In this document: positions 9,911 through 19,048 of the stretch, piece after piece | Position numbering within the stretch: position 1 is the stretch's first letter | Layout of the letters: each line of letters opens with the position of its first letter | Source: an uncultured Selenomonadales bacterium | Lineage (GTDB): Bacteria; Bacillota; Negativicutes; Selenomonadales; Selenomonadaceae | Direction: 5' to 3' | Length of the DNA: 64,000 nucleotides | NCBI GenBank assembly: GCA_946408355.1 | Contig: CAMJRX010000001.1 | Span: 1-64,000, forward strand | Notes under the pieces: model-generated | Told to the model about the DNA's origin: nothing | What the model saw: only the letters and a program-made list of their open reading frames with translations | Databases searched by the model: none | Position numbers and translations under genes: made by a program

Positions 9911-10690
9911 GTGAGGAACATTTTAATTGCAACTCTGCTTTTGTTGACGATGATATTCACGAGTTGCGGCGGCGACCCCAATAAAATAACAAAAATTACA
10001 ATCGGTGTTGACGACGAATTCGCGCCAATATGTTTCTACAATGAGCGGAATAAACTTGTAGGTTTTGATGTCGACCTCGCCAAAGAGGCGGCGAATCGCA
10101 TGGGCGTTGATGTAGAATTCAAGTCCATTGATTGGGATAACAAAAAAACGGAAATTATATCTGGCAACATTGATATGATTTGGAACGGGCTAGACATAAC
10201 CGAAGAGCGCAAAGAGTATATGATTTTTACTAAGCCTTACATGATTGACCGTCAAGTTCTTTTGGTTAGGCGGGGCGAGGGTCTTGATATTCATTCTGAA
10301 GTTGACCTCGCGGGAAAAATTGTTGGCGTACAAGCCGGCTCCACTTCGGACGATTATCTTAGTCAAGATGAAAAACTTATCAACAGCTTTAAAGAGTACA
10401 AGACTTACGGAAATTTTATAGAGGTTACTTCAGCTTTACGAAACAAGGAAATTGATGTGCTTGTCTGCGACGAACTTATCGCCCGCTATGAGGCAAATAA
10501 AACTCCCAAACAACTTGAATTGCTCAACGTAAAAATCGGTTCTGTTGCTGAAATGGCAGTTGGTTTCCGCAAAGATAATGTTGAGTTGCGCGATAAAGTT
10601 CAAGCGACCTTCGACGAAATGGTTAAGGATGGCACCGCAAGAAAAATTTCCGAGAAATGGTTTCAAGCCGACGTTATCGAAAAGAGATGA
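9911..10690 (+). CDS. Amino-acid ABC transporter binding lipoprotein (4 of 5)
   Basis: A 259-residue SBP family 3 lipoprotein starting at GTG, with AAAGGA upstream. The lipobox is IFTSC. It is the most diverged of the array: FAPICFYNERNKLVGFD replaces the usual APxGF motif, and LNVKIGSVAEMAVGFRKDN replaces the IGPVTQ block. Spacing to copy 3 is 23 nt. It ends a first transcription block, because a second promoter sits between it and copy 5. Confidence 0.88.
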   Translation: MRNILIATLLLLTMIFTSCGGDPNKITKITIGVDDEFAPICFYNERNKLVGFDVDLAKEAANRMGVDVEFKSIDWDNKKTEIISGNIDMIWNGLDITEERKEYMIFTKPYMIDRQVLLVRRGEGLDIHSEVDLAGKIVGVQAGSTSDDYLSQDEKLINSFKEYKTYGNFIEVTSALRNKEIDVLVCDELIARYEANKTPKQLELLNVKIGSVAEMAVGFRKDNVELRDKVQATFDEMVKDGTARKISEKWFQADVIEKR

Positions 10691-10735
10691 CGCTTCGGCT
10701 TTTCATTTAGTTTTCAAAAAAATTTAATGCCGCGC

Positions 10736-10764
10736 TTGCAATGCAATTATTAGTAAAGTATAAT
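10736..10764 (+). promoter_or_regulatory. Promoter upstream of the fifth binding protein and permease
   Basis: TTGCAA (10736-10741) and a perfect TATAAT (10759-10764) are 17 nt apart, 44 nt before the copy-5 start. This would let copy 5 plus the permease be expressed independently of copies 1-4. Confidence 0.7.
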
Positions 10765-10808
10765 GCAACGCGGCTATTAATTTTTTAGCGAAAGGAAGTT
10801 TTGGAAGT

Positions 10809-11618
10809 ATGAAAAAAATTTTTATGGCGGCATTGCTCCTAGTGACGATGGTATTTGCTGGTTGCGGCGGCGGTGGAAATGAGCCTGCTAAGTCGGACGG
10901 CGACGCTAAGAAAATGGAAAAAATCGTAATCGGGCTTGACGACGAATACGCGCCGATGGGATTCAAGGACGAGCAAAATAAAATTATCGGTTTCGACGTT
11001 GACTTGGCAAAAGAGGCGGCAAAACGTCTTGGCTCTGAGGTTGAGTTCAAAGCAATCGACTGGAACAGCAAAGAAGCGGAGCTTAAATCGGGACGAATTG
11101 ACATTATCTGGAATGGACTCGACATTACGCCCGAACGCCAACAAAATATGCTTTTCAGCGATCCTTACATGGACAATCGCCAAATCGTTTTCGTGAAGAA
11201 GAGCAACGATCAGGGCATTAAGGCAGAGACTGACCTCGCGGGTAAAGTTGTTGGTACGCAAGCCGGCTCCACTGCCGAAACTTACATTGACGGCAACGTG
11301 GCACTCAAAGATAGCTTTAAAGAGTTTAAAACTTACGGCGACTATGTTAGCGCGTTTATGGACTTAGAGAACGGCAGAATTGACGCGCTTGTCTGCGACG
11401 AAATTGTCGGGCGTTATGCTATGAGTAAACAAGACGGCAAATTCGACGCGCTTGACGTGGCTGTTGGTCCTATTACTCAATTTGGCATTGCCTTCCGCAA
11501 AGAAGATAACGAACTGCGCGATAAAGTGCAGAAAGTTTTCGATGAAATGGTTAAGGACGGCGCGGCTAAGAAAATTTCCGAGCAATGGTTCCAAGCTGAT
11601 TTGGTTAAGAAAAAATAA
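10809..11618 (+). CDS. Amino-acid ABC transporter binding lipoprotein (5 of 5)
   Basis: A 269-residue SBP family 3 lipoprotein with lipobox VFAGC followed by a Gly-rich, charged linker. The ligand-lobe blocks DDEYAPMGFKDEQNKIIGFD, WNGLDITPERQQNM and KVVGTQAGSTAETY are close to copies 1 and 2. It has its own promoter and is the copy next to the permease, so it is the best candidate for the original partner of that permease. GAAAGGAAG lies upstream of the ATG. Confidence 0.9.
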   Translation: MKKIFMAALLLVTMVFAGCGGGGNEPAKSDGDAKKMEKIVIGLDDEYAPMGFKDEQNKIIGFDVDLAKEAAKRLGSEVEFKAIDWNSKEAELKSGRIDIIWNGLDITPERQQNMLFSDPYMDNRQIVFVKKSNDQGIKAETDLAGKVVGTQAGSTAETYIDGNVALKDSFKEFKTYGDYVSAFMDLENGRIDALVCDEIVGRYAMSKQDGKFDALDVAVGPITQFGIAFRKEDNELRDKVQKVFDEMVKDGAAKKISEQWFQADLVKKK

Positions 11619-11685
11619 TCGGCAGTTGCTGCTGAATTAAAAACAGTGACCGCCGTCGCGAGACGGGAGTTAGGGAATATCTGTT

Positions 11686-12330
11686 ATGGAAAAATTTTTG
11701 GATATGACAGTCCTCATATTGGAGGGCGCACAAGTCACGCTGGAAATTTTCTTCGTGACTTTAATTTTAAGCTTGCCGATAGGGGCATTGGCGGCGTTAG
11801 GGAGGATTTCGAGTTTCGCGCCGCTAAGGTATTTAATGGAATTCTACGTCTGGATAATGCGCGGTACGCCGTTGATGTTGCAACTTTTGTTCGTGTACTT
11901 CGCGTTGCCAATGGTCGGAATAATGTTGCCTGACGTAGCGGCGGCTCTGCTGGCGTTCACGCTCAACTACGCGGCGTATTTTGCAGAAATTTTTCGCGCA
12001 GGCATTCAAGCGATACCAAAGGGACAATACGAGGCGGCAAAAGCATTGGGACTTAAGCATTGGCAAATGATGCGCTATATAATTTTCCCACAAGTTTTGC
12101 GTGTAGTGTTGCCGCCAATCTCCAACGAAACGATAAACCTCGTCAAGGACACGTCGCTGATTTATATATTAGCAATGAACGACTTGTTAAGGGTGGCGCG
12201 GACAATCGTACAACGCGAATTCGACATGACGCCGTTTGTTATCGCCGGCGCATTTTATCTGGTAATGACGGCGGTGTTGACGTGGATTTTTAAGAAACTC
12301 GAACAACGTTACGGCTCATACGAAACTTAA
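11686..12330 (+). CDS. Polar amino-acid ABC transporter permease
   Basis: A 214-residue inner-membrane permease of the His/Glu/Gln/Arg/opine class. About five hydrophobic helices are visible. The EAA loop that docks the ATPase is clear: AIPKGQYEAAKALGLKHWQ near residue 118. The N-terminal motif TLEIFFVTLILSLPIGAL also fits the family. It follows copy 5 of the binding proteins by 67 nt. No ATP-binding subunit follows: the next gene is an amidase. The transporter must borrow an ATPase encoded outside this window or work with a shared one. Confidence 0.9.
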   Translation: MEKFLDMTVLILEGAQVTLEIFFVTLILSLPIGALAALGRISSFAPLRYLMEFYVWIMRGTPLMLQLLFVYFALPMVGIMLPDVAAALLAFTLNYAAYFAEIFRAGIQAIPKGQYEAAKALGLKHWQMMRYIIFPQVLRVVLPPISNETINLVKDTSLIYILAMNDLLRVARTIVQREFDMTPFVIAGAFYLVMTAVLTWIFKKLEQRYGSYET

Positions 12331-12359
12331 GTGGTTAGTGGCTAGTGGCTAGTAATTAG
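12331..12359. repeat. Short direct repeats (TTAGTGGC/TAGTGGC/TAGT)
   Basis: Three imperfect copies of a 7-10 bp unit fill the gap between the permease and the amidase. This is low-complexity spacer without evident function. Confidence 0.5.
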
Positions 12360-12378
12360 AGAAAGAGGAGGCTTTGAA

Positions 12379-14190
12379 TTGTTGATTAGGAAAATATTGC
12401 TGAGTCTCCTCATTTTAATTGCGGCGACTTCAGCGGCTCAAGCGGCAGAGCAAAAAGCCGAACCGAGTTTTTCCGAGCGAAAAGCTAATCTTGCCGAAGT
12501 TAGCGCGATTCGTGTTGGTTACGGCGCGGGCACTATTCGGATTGTCGTCGACATGACAAAAAAAGTTGACTTCACCGAATCTTACGTAGAAAATCCCTCG
12601 CGAATTATTATCGACCTTAAAAACTCGTGGCTAAGTCCGACCACCCAGCGCGAAATTGAATTGAAATCTTTAGCGGCTAAAAAAATTCGCGTCGCGCAAT
12701 TCGACCCGTCGACTGTCCGATTAGTTATCGAGAGCATGGCGGAGATTAAAACGTTTCATCTTGACGGCGGTCCTAAAGGACATCGATTTATCATTGACGT
12801 AGGCAACGCCGACTTCAAACCAAATCAAGAAGTCAATTCGTCTAAGCCTACCGACAACGCAGAACTCAAAGCTCAACAAGAGGCAGAACTCAAAGCTCAA
12901 CAAGAGGCAGAACTTAAAGCTAGACAAGACGCCGAACTTAGAACTCAACAAGAGGCAGAACTTAGAGCTAGACAAGAGGCCGAACTTAAAGCTAGACAAG
13001 AGGTCGAACTTAAAGCTAGACAAGACGCTGAACTCAAAGCTAGACAAGACGCCGAACTTAAAGCTAGACAGGACGCTGAACTTAAAGCTCAACGAGACGC
13101 CGAACTTAAAGCTAGACAGGACGCCGAACTCAAAGCTAGACAGGACGCCGAACTCAAAGCTCAACAGGAACGAGAACGCGAATTAGAACGGCGCGAACGT
13201 GAACTTGAGCAACGTGAATGCGAACTTAAAGAACAACAAGAACGCGAACTTAAGGAACAACAAGAACGCGAGCTTAAAGAAAAACGCGAACGCGAACTCA
13301 AAGCACGACAGGAACGCGAACGCGAGCTTGAAAAACGCGAAAAGGAACTTGAAAAGCGCGAAAAGGAACTTAAGGAAAAACAAGAGCGCGAACTCAAAAA
13401 GCAACAGGAACGCGAGAAAAAAGAAAAACTCGAACGCGAAATTAAAGAACAGCGCGAACGCGAAAAGGCACTCAAGGAAAAAGAAAAGCAAGAACGTCGC
13501 GACAAAAAGAATAAGGATAAACAAGAAAAACAAGACGATAGCGACGATAAATCCAAAGAGACTAACGAGCAGTTCAAAGAGCTGGATGAGGAACTGGATA
13601 CAATCACCGCGCTCGAAGGCAAAAAAATTGTAATTGATCCCGGTCACGGCGGCAACGACGCGGGCGCAATCGGTCCTACTGGCGTTATGGAGAAAAATGT
13701 TACCCTCAACGTTGCTTTGGAGCTTAAAAGAATGCTTGAGGCGGAGGGCGCAGAAGTTATCTTGACTCGTGAAACTGATAGAACCGTTTCTCCCAAAGGC
13801 GCGGCTGCTTCCGATATAGAAGAACTCGGCGCAAGATGTGATGTTGCAAATCAAAACAGAGCAGACATTTTCATTTCGATTCATGCAGACGCTTTCACAC
13901 GCCCAGAGGCACGCGGCACGACCGGTTATTACTACAGCAAAAGCACGAGCGGCAGAGGTCAAAAACTTGCCGATAGCATTCGTCGCAACTTAGTCGAACA
14001 ACTCGGAACGCCCAGTCGCGGAACTCAACCTTGCAATTTCTACGTTGTTAAACATACCGATATGCCAGCTACGCTAATTGAATTAGGTTTTATCTCGAAT
14101 AAGGAAGAGGAAAAACTTTTGGATTCTAAAGAAGGTGTCAAAAAGGCGGCACAAGGTATTCTCGACGGCATTGAAGATTATTTCGGATAA
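12379..14190 (+). CDS. N-acetylmuramoyl-L-alanine amidase with AMIN domain and charged repeat
   Basis: A 603-residue exported enzyme that should cleave the MurNAc-L-Ala bond during cell separation. A signal peptide (residues 1-22, ending AQAA) is followed by an AMIN-type targeting domain (about 38-148). A highly charged helical repeat covers about 161-390: 13 octads of the AELKARQD type, then Arg/Glu/Lys-rich coil. An Amidase_3 zinc domain (about 413-603) follows, with IDPGHGGNDAGA, a Glu in EKNVTL, ISIHADAF and the catalytic Glu in TLIELGF. It starts at TTG, seven nt after GAGGAGG. The long solid helix between targeting and catalytic domains is unusual and may act as a spacer or regulatory arm. 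Confidence 0.9.
   Translation: MLIRKILLSLLILIAATSAAQAAEQKAEPSFSERKANLAEVSAIRVGYGAGTIRIVVDMTKKVDFTESYVENPSRIIIDLKNSWLSPTTQREIELKSLAAKKIRVAQFDPSTVRLVIESMAEIKTFHLDGGPKGHRFIIDVGNADFKPNQEVNSSKPTDNAELKAQQEAELKAQQEAELKARQDAELRTQQEAELRARQEAELKARQEVELKARQDAELKARQDAELKARQDAELKAQRDAELKARQDAELKARQDAELKAQQERERELERRERELEQRECELKEQQERELKEQQERELKEKRERELKARQERERELEKREKELEKREKELKEKQERELKKQQEREKKEKLEREIKEQREREKALKEKEKQERRDKKNKDKQEKQDDSDDKSKETNEQFKELDEELDTITALEGKKIVIDPGHGGNDAGAIGPTGVMEKNVTLNVALELKRMLEAEGAEVILTRETDRTVSPKGAAASDIEELGARCDVANQNRADIFISIHADAFTRPEARGTTGYYYSKSTSGRGQKLADSIRRNLVEQLGTPSRGTQPCNFYVVKHTDMPATLIELGFISNKEEEKLLDSKEGVKKAAQGILDGIEDYFG
12859..13170 (+). repeat. Thirteen 24-bp tandem repeats inside the amidase gene
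   Basis: Each 24-bp unit encodes the octad AELKARQD or a close variant (AELKAQQE, AELRTQQE, VELKARQD). The units keep frame, and variation is mostly synonymous or Q/R and E/D exchanges. Copy number could change by slippage without breaking the protein. Confidence 0.9.
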
Positions 14191-14201
14191 AATTTTCTAC
14201 A

Positions 14202-14237
14202 TAAAAAAACACCTTCCAAAATCTGGAGGGTGTTTTA
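14202..14237. terminator. Bidirectional rho-independent terminator
   Basis: An 11-bp stem (AACACCTTCCA / TGGAGGGTGTT) has loop AAATC, with A-run before and T-run after. It lies between the convergent amidase and phosphatase genes and serves both. Confidence 0.9.
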
Positions 14238-14242
14238 AATTT

Positions 14243-16456
14243 TTATAACTTACCTTTGAACCTCAACGCGAACATTGTAATATCGTCGGATTGTTCAGCC
14301 TCTCCAACGTGGTCCGCTAAATCGCCACGAACATTTTTTAACAGCGTCTTCAAGTCGGCTCGGCAATCAGTCGAATTCATGAACGCTATCAATCTGTCGG
14401 GTAAATATTCTTCCTCTGCTACGTTTAAAGCCTCTGTTACGCCGTCAGTGTAGAGGAACAGTAAATCGCCGCGCTTTAGGAAAATTTTCTGCTCAATAAA
14501 TGGTATGCCGTCCATAGGTCCGAGAACAAAATTTTTCTTGACGTCTAGGAAGTCGCAATGATTTTCTTCCGCATGATAAATTACCGGCGGATTATGCCCC
14601 GCGTTGACAAAAGTAAATTCGCCCGTTTCCAAGTCAAGCACGCCGATAAAAGCCGTCACGAACATCATCGCCTCGTTATTGGCGCAAAGTTGCTCATTGG
14701 CGGCGGCAACCACAGGAGCCAATCCATTTTGCTTGTAAAAACTCGTAGCAAAGTTGTCTAAAATATTTTTGCTGATAACCATAAACAGCGCGGCGGGAAT
14801 GCCCTTGCCTGAAACGTCAGCAACAGTTATCGCCAAATGCGTATCGTCTAAGAAATAAAAATCGTAAAAGTCGCCGCCAACTTCTTTAGCGGGCGTCATT
14901 GTCGCATAAAGTTCAAAATCTGCGCGGTCTGGAAAATTTTTAGGCAACATGCCGCGTTGAATCTCTGTAGCAACGTCGAGTTCTGTGGCAAGGCGTTCTT
15001 TGTCGGCAGTTTCTTTAGCCAAATTCGACATGTAATTTTTAAGTGCGCCCGTCATTTCATTAAAGCAAATTGCAAGGTGTTCAATCTCGTCGCCGGTGTG
15101 TATGTTAAGCTTTTTATCCAAGTTACCGCTTGCAATTTCGCGCACGCCGTTTGAAAGCTCATGAATCGGCTTGACGAAACGCCGCGAAAGATTTGTTCCC
15201 ATTAAAAACAAAATTATCAGCAACGCAACGGGAATTATTATAACGAGATTATTGACGTAAGAATATTGTTGGAGCATTTGATTTTGGAGCTTGCTGACTT
15301 GCATTAAAAAATATTCTTGAGTGCCCTCCGTCGCTTGCAGAATTTCCGTTTCGGAAATAAGCATTCCAAAACTCCAGCCCGTCTCCGGCATCGGCGCAAA
15401 AGCAAGGAAAAAAGTTTCTTCGTCTAATTTAATCGGAATAACATCTTGCTCGCCGTTAATCATTCTTTTTGCTACCGTCGCTAAATCTTCTTCGGGATTG
15501 TTCCTTAAATCACTCCCGCCCGATCGCGAAACGAGATCATCGCCATAATCATTCACGGCAAGGATACCCTTTTTTTGCGTCGAGAAAATAATTTTGCCTT
15601 GATTATTCAACACGAAATTGATAACGCCCTGGCTCTCGGTGAATTCGTTAATCCAGCCGTAAAGGTCGGTGTTTGAAGAGTCCAAACCCGCAACGCCAAG
15701 CAGATTGCCTTCCGCGTCGTAGAAAGGAGCAGACGCACCGATTTGTTGATAGCCGCCAATTTCAATCGTGGAATAAAGGTCAGAAACAATCGGCTTGTTG
15801 GCATTTTTAGCGGCGATATACCAGGGACGTTTGCGCGGGTCGAATTCGTAAATTCTTTCGTAGGAAAAATGAACGGTATCTTCAAGATTTGTATTGCCAT
15901 TTTTATCGACGACAAGGCGGGCGCAAATGTACCAACCTTTTTCGCCGCCAACAAAAGCTGTAGCGTTAAAGCCCATATAACTTTTCAAAAGTTCGGGCAA
16001 AATATCTTTAACGTTGGCTGCCAAATCCTGTTCCAGCTGAATTTCGGGAGTAATGTGGTCGCGTATATCGGGCGCGTAAATCCGGTAAAGTTCGGCATTG
16101 TGAATTTGGTCGGTGCGCGGGTCGGGTAAAGTTTTCGGCGAATAATCTTCGGGGTGCGACATTATTTCTGTAACCGCATTTGCCAAAATCGTGGCGTCTT
16201 CGCGTGTGACGGTCATTTTTCTATCAATGAATTCTGCTTTAGCCTCCGCCAATTCGCCAAGTGTATGCTTGAGCTGGTCAATTAAAAGTTCGTCGGTATA
16301 ATTCGCGCTCTTTTCGCCAAGCTCGACGCTCATCGCCGCCATATCACGTTGCACGGCGTTTTTGCCAAAGTAGGAAAAAATACTTAGCACAATTAATGTC
16401 GCAAGCCCCGTACCCAAGACGAGTATTAAAACTTTTTTGTGTATGTTAAGCCTCAT
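14243..16456 (-). CDS. Membrane sensor PP2C-type serine phosphatase (RsbU-like) 1
   Basis: This 737-residue protein is a likely activator of a partner-switch: it should dephosphorylate the STAS protein encoded in the same operon. An N-terminal helix (about 8-28) and a second one (about 405-423) bracket a large extracellular dCache-like sensor (ERIYEFDPRKRPWY, GVAGLDSS). HAMP (about 425-480) and a SpoIIE/PP2C domain (about 510-735) follow. Metal-binding acidic residues are visible in AKEVGGDFYDFY, ITVADVSGKGIPAALFM and EQSDDITM. It overlaps the upstream paralogue by 4 nt (ATGA). Confidence 0.88.
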   Translation of the reverse strand: MRLNIHKKVLILVLGTGLATLIVLSIFSYFGKNAVQRDMAAMSVELGEKSANYTDELLIDQLKHTLGELAEAKAEFIDRKMTVTREDATILANAVTEIMSHPEDYSPKTLPDPRTDQIHNAELYRIYAPDIRDHITPEIQLEQDLAANVKDILPELLKSYMGFNATAFVGGEKGWYICARLVVDKNGNTNLEDTVHFSYERIYEFDPRKRPWYIAAKNANKPIVSDLYSTIEIGGYQQIGASAPFYDAEGNLLGVAGLDSSNTDLYGWINEFTESQGVINFVLNNQGKIIFSTQKKGILAVNDYGDDLVSRSGGSDLRNNPEEDLATVAKRMINGEQDVIPIKLDEETFFLAFAPMPETGWSFGMLISETEILQATEGTQEYFLMQVSKLQNQMLQQYSYVNNLVIIIPVALLIILFLMGTNLSRRFVKPIHELSNGVREIASGNLDKKLNIHTGDEIEHLAICFNEMTGALKNYMSNLAKETADKERLATELDVATEIQRGMLPKNFPDRADFELYATMTPAKEVGGDFYDFYFLDDTHLAITVADVSGKGIPAALFMVISKNILDNFATSFYKQNGLAPVVAAANEQLCANNEAMMFVTAFIGVLDLETGEFTFVNAGHNPPVIYHAEENHCDFLDVKKNFVLGPMDGIPFIEQKIFLKRGDLLFLYTDGVTEALNVAEEEYLPDRLIAFMNSTDCRADLKTLLKNVRGDLADHVGEAEQSDDITMFALRFKGKL

Positions 16457-18618
16457 TTTTTGAACCTCAACGCGAACATTGTAATATCGTCGGATTGTTC
16501 AGCCTCTCCAACATGTTTAGATAAATCGCCGCGAATATTTTTAAGCAAAGTTTGCAAGTCAACTTTACAGTCCGTCGAATTCATGAACGCTATCAATCGG
16601 TCGGGCAAATATTCTTCCTCTGCCACGTTCAAAGCCTCCGTTACGCCGTCTGTGTACAAGAACAGTAAATCGCCGTGCTTGAGGAAAATTTTTTGCTCAA
16701 CAAACGGTATGCCGTCCATAGGTCCCATAACAAAATTTTTCTTAACGTCGAGGAAGTCGCAATGATTTTCTTCTGCGTGATAAATTACCGGCGGATTATG
16801 CCCCGCGTTGACGAAAGTAAATTCGCCTGTTTCCAAGTCAAGCACGCCGATAAAAGCCGTCACGAACATCATCGCCTCGTTGTTAGCGCAAAGTTTATCA
16901 TTGGCTTTGGCGACGACTTCAGCAAGTCCCTCGCGATTGAGCGTCGACACGGCAAAATTTTTCAAAACATTTTTGCTGATAACCATAAACAACGCGGCGG
17001 GTATTCCTTTACCGGAAACGTCTGCAACAGTTATAACTAAATGCGTTTCGTCAAGCATATAAAAATCGTAAAAGTCGCCGCCAACTTCTTTAGCAGGCGT
17101 CATCGTTGCAAAGAGTTCAAAATCTGCGCGGGTCGGGAAATCTTTAGGCAACATGCCGCGCTGAATTTCTGTAGCAACGTCAAGTTCAGTGGCAAGGCGT
17201 TCTCTTTCGGCAGTTACTTTCGTCAAGTTTGCCATTTGAGTTTTAAGCTCGTCAGTCATTGCGTTAAAACAAGCCGCAAGGTGTTCAATCTCGTCGCCGG
17301 TGTGTATATCAAGTTTTTTGTCGAGATTGCCGCTAGAAATTTCGCGCACGCCGTCTGAAAGTTCATAAATCGGCTTTACTAATTTAGCAGAAAGTTTTTT
17401 GCTTGCCGTAAACTGAATGTAAAGCAAACCCATAACCAACTGCGCGGCAAAAAACGCCATAAAAATATATTCGTCTTGCAAACGTCTGCTGAAACCTTCG
17501 ACTTGCGAAAAAAAATAATCTTTGCTTGATACGGCAACGGCGGCAATATCTTTGCGCAAAGTCAACGTGGCAAAACTCCAGCCGACAGTTTCCATAGGTG
17601 CGAACGCCAAAAAATATTCCTCGCCGCCAATCGTAACTGGAAGAATTCCGCTGTCGCCTTTAACCATTTGCTCTGCCGCATGAGATAAACTTGCGCCGGC
17701 ATTTTTCCTTAAATCGCCTCCGCCCGACTTCGCAAGCAAAATGCCATTGTCACGCGAGGAAAAAATTACTTCGCCTCTATTGTTTAAAACAAAGCTGAAA
17801 CCGTTTTCGCCGATAATTGTTTCATCAATCGTCCGGTAAATGTCATGAGTTGAAACGTCAATTCCGACAACGCCCGCCACATTGCCCGCCGCGTCATAAT
17901 AGGGCGCAGAGCAAGCAATAAGCTGATAATTATTCATGTTGAAATGCGAATATACGTCAGAGAACACGGGCATTCTTGCCGCAATCGCTGCTTTATACCA
18001 AGGACGCTCACGAGGATCATAGTCAAAAAACTCACTTTCCTCGAACGGCAAAGCCCCTTCAACATCGGGAAAAACGCTACTGCAAATAAACCAGCCGTCT
18101 TTGGAGGCGACATAACAAGAAGATTTATAGCTTTCAAAAGATTTTGCGAGCGGTTCAAGGAGCGTGCGAATATTGCTGGCAAGTTCAATCTCACGTTGCA
18201 TTTCGGGCGATAAACCGTTGCGCTTAACGTCGGGTCCATAAGTCAGATAAGCTTGCGTATTCAAAACCGGTTCAAATTGCGGATTGAGGAGCTTGACGGG
18301 CTTATAATTGTTGGGATTGGAAACAATTTTTGTCATAGTATTCGCCAAAATGTGTACGTCCGAACTAATCAGCGCGGTTTCGTGGTCAATGTATTCTGCG
18401 CGCGCCTTAGCCAATTCGCCGAGCGTATGTTTCATATGATACATCACTAAATCTTGAGTGAAGGTCGCGCCCGCCCTGCCGAGATCGTAGCCCATTTCCC
18501 CCATTTCGTCGCGCACTGTTGATAAGCCGTAAAAAGAAAGACCGCTCATAGCCAGGAATGACAATATCCCCGCTGCCAAGACGAGGACGAGCAGTCTTTT
18601 TTGTATGTTCCACTTCAT
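16453..18618 (-). CDS. Membrane sensor PP2C-type serine phosphatase (RsbU-like) 2
   Basis: A 721-residue paralogue of the downstream gene, with the same order: N-terminal helix, extracellular Cache-like sensor (about 30-390, FFDYDPRERPWYKAA), membrane helix, HAMP, PP2C domain with GGDFYDFYMLDE and VADVSGKGIPAALFM. The catalytic halves of the two proteins are nearly identical over long stretches, while the sensor halves differ strongly. This implies different signals converging on the same output. The start codon is 9 nt downstream of the anti-sigma kinase stop, so the operon is tightly packed. Confidence 0.88.
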   Translation of the reverse strand: MKWNIQKRLLVLVLAAGILSFLAMSGLSFYGLSTVRDEMGEMGYDLGRAGATFTQDLVMYHMKHTLGELAKARAEYIDHETALISSDVHILANTMTKIVSNPNNYKPVKLLNPQFEPVLNTQAYLTYGPDVKRNGLSPEMQREIELASNIRTLLEPLAKSFESYKSSCYVASKDGWFICSSVFPDVEGALPFEESEFFDYDPRERPWYKAAIAARMPVFSDVYSHFNMNNYQLIACSAPYYDAAGNVAGVVGIDVSTHDIYRTIDETIIGENGFSFVLNNRGEVIFSSRDNGILLAKSGGGDLRKNAGASLSHAAEQMVKGDSGILPVTIGGEEYFLAFAPMETVGWSFATLTLRKDIAAVAVSSKDYFFSQVEGFSRRLQDEYIFMAFFAAQLVMGLLYIQFTASKKLSAKLVKPIYELSDGVREISSGNLDKKLDIHTGDEIEHLAACFNAMTDELKTQMANLTKVTAERERLATELDVATEIQRGMLPKDFPTRADFELFATMTPAKEVGGDFYDFYMLDETHLVITVADVSGKGIPAALFMVISKNVLKNFAVSTLNREGLAEVVAKANDKLCANNEAMMFVTAFIGVLDLETGEFTFVNAGHNPPVIYHAEENHCDFLDVKKNFVMGPMDGIPFVEQKIFLKHGDLLFLYTDGVTEALNVAEEEYLPDRLIAFMNSTDCKVDLQTLLKNIRGDLSKHVGEAEQSDDITMFALRFKK

Positions 18619-18627
18619 CGAACAACC

Positions 18628-19035
18628 TCAGAAAAACTTTTTCATGTGCAGAATATTTTTTCCGTCCGCATATTCGTAGGAAATTTCATCGACATTTTTT
18701 TTAACGAGGAAAATTCCAAGTCCGCCAACGTTGCGTTCCTCAAGGGCAAGCGTCGTGTCGGGTGCTTCCTGTTCGAGCGGATTGTAAGGTTTACCTTCGT
18801 CAATAAAAGTCATTAACAAGGCGTGGGGATTTTCCTCAAACTCCATGCAAAAAGTTGCGGGACCAATTTCGGGGTGATAAGCGTAGCTGGCAATGTTGAC
18901 AAAAATCTCCTCGATAACAAGTTCCGTTTGCATAACAACTTTCATTGAGCAATCGCGCTCTTCGAGTTTTTCCGTTGCGAAGTCGATAACCGTTTGAAGA
19001 TTTTCGAGCACAGCATCAACTGTAATCTTTTCCAT
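18628..19035 (-). CDS. Anti-sigma regulatory kinase, RsbW/SpoIIAB-type ATPase
   Basis: A 135-residue single-domain GHKL kinase. The N-box glutamate and asparagine lie in VIEEIFVNIASYAY, the Asp/Gly motif in FIDEGKPYNP, and the late glycines in RNVGGLGIFLVKK. In known systems such proteins bind a target (often a sigma factor) and phosphorylate the STAS antagonist. The ATG at 19035 follows GAGGAA; a longer frame has no better site. It stands between the STAS gene and the two phosphatases, completing a partner-switch set. No sigma factor gene is in the operon, so the final target is unknown. Confidence 0.88.
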   Translation of the reverse strand: MEKITVDAVLENLQTVIDFATEKLEERDCSMKVVMQTELVIEEIFVNIASYAYHPEIGPATFCMEFEENPHALLMTFIDEGKPYNPLEQEAPDTTLALEERNVGGLGIFLVKKNVDEISYEYADGKNILHMKKFF

Positions 19036-19048
19036 AAAACATTCCTCA

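Noticed and set aside
12721-13962. Long antisense open frames opposite the amidase repeat
   Set aside because: They arise from the repetitive, codon-biased AELKARQD DNA, give low-complexity Phe/Ser/Leu-rich products, and lack ribosome sites.
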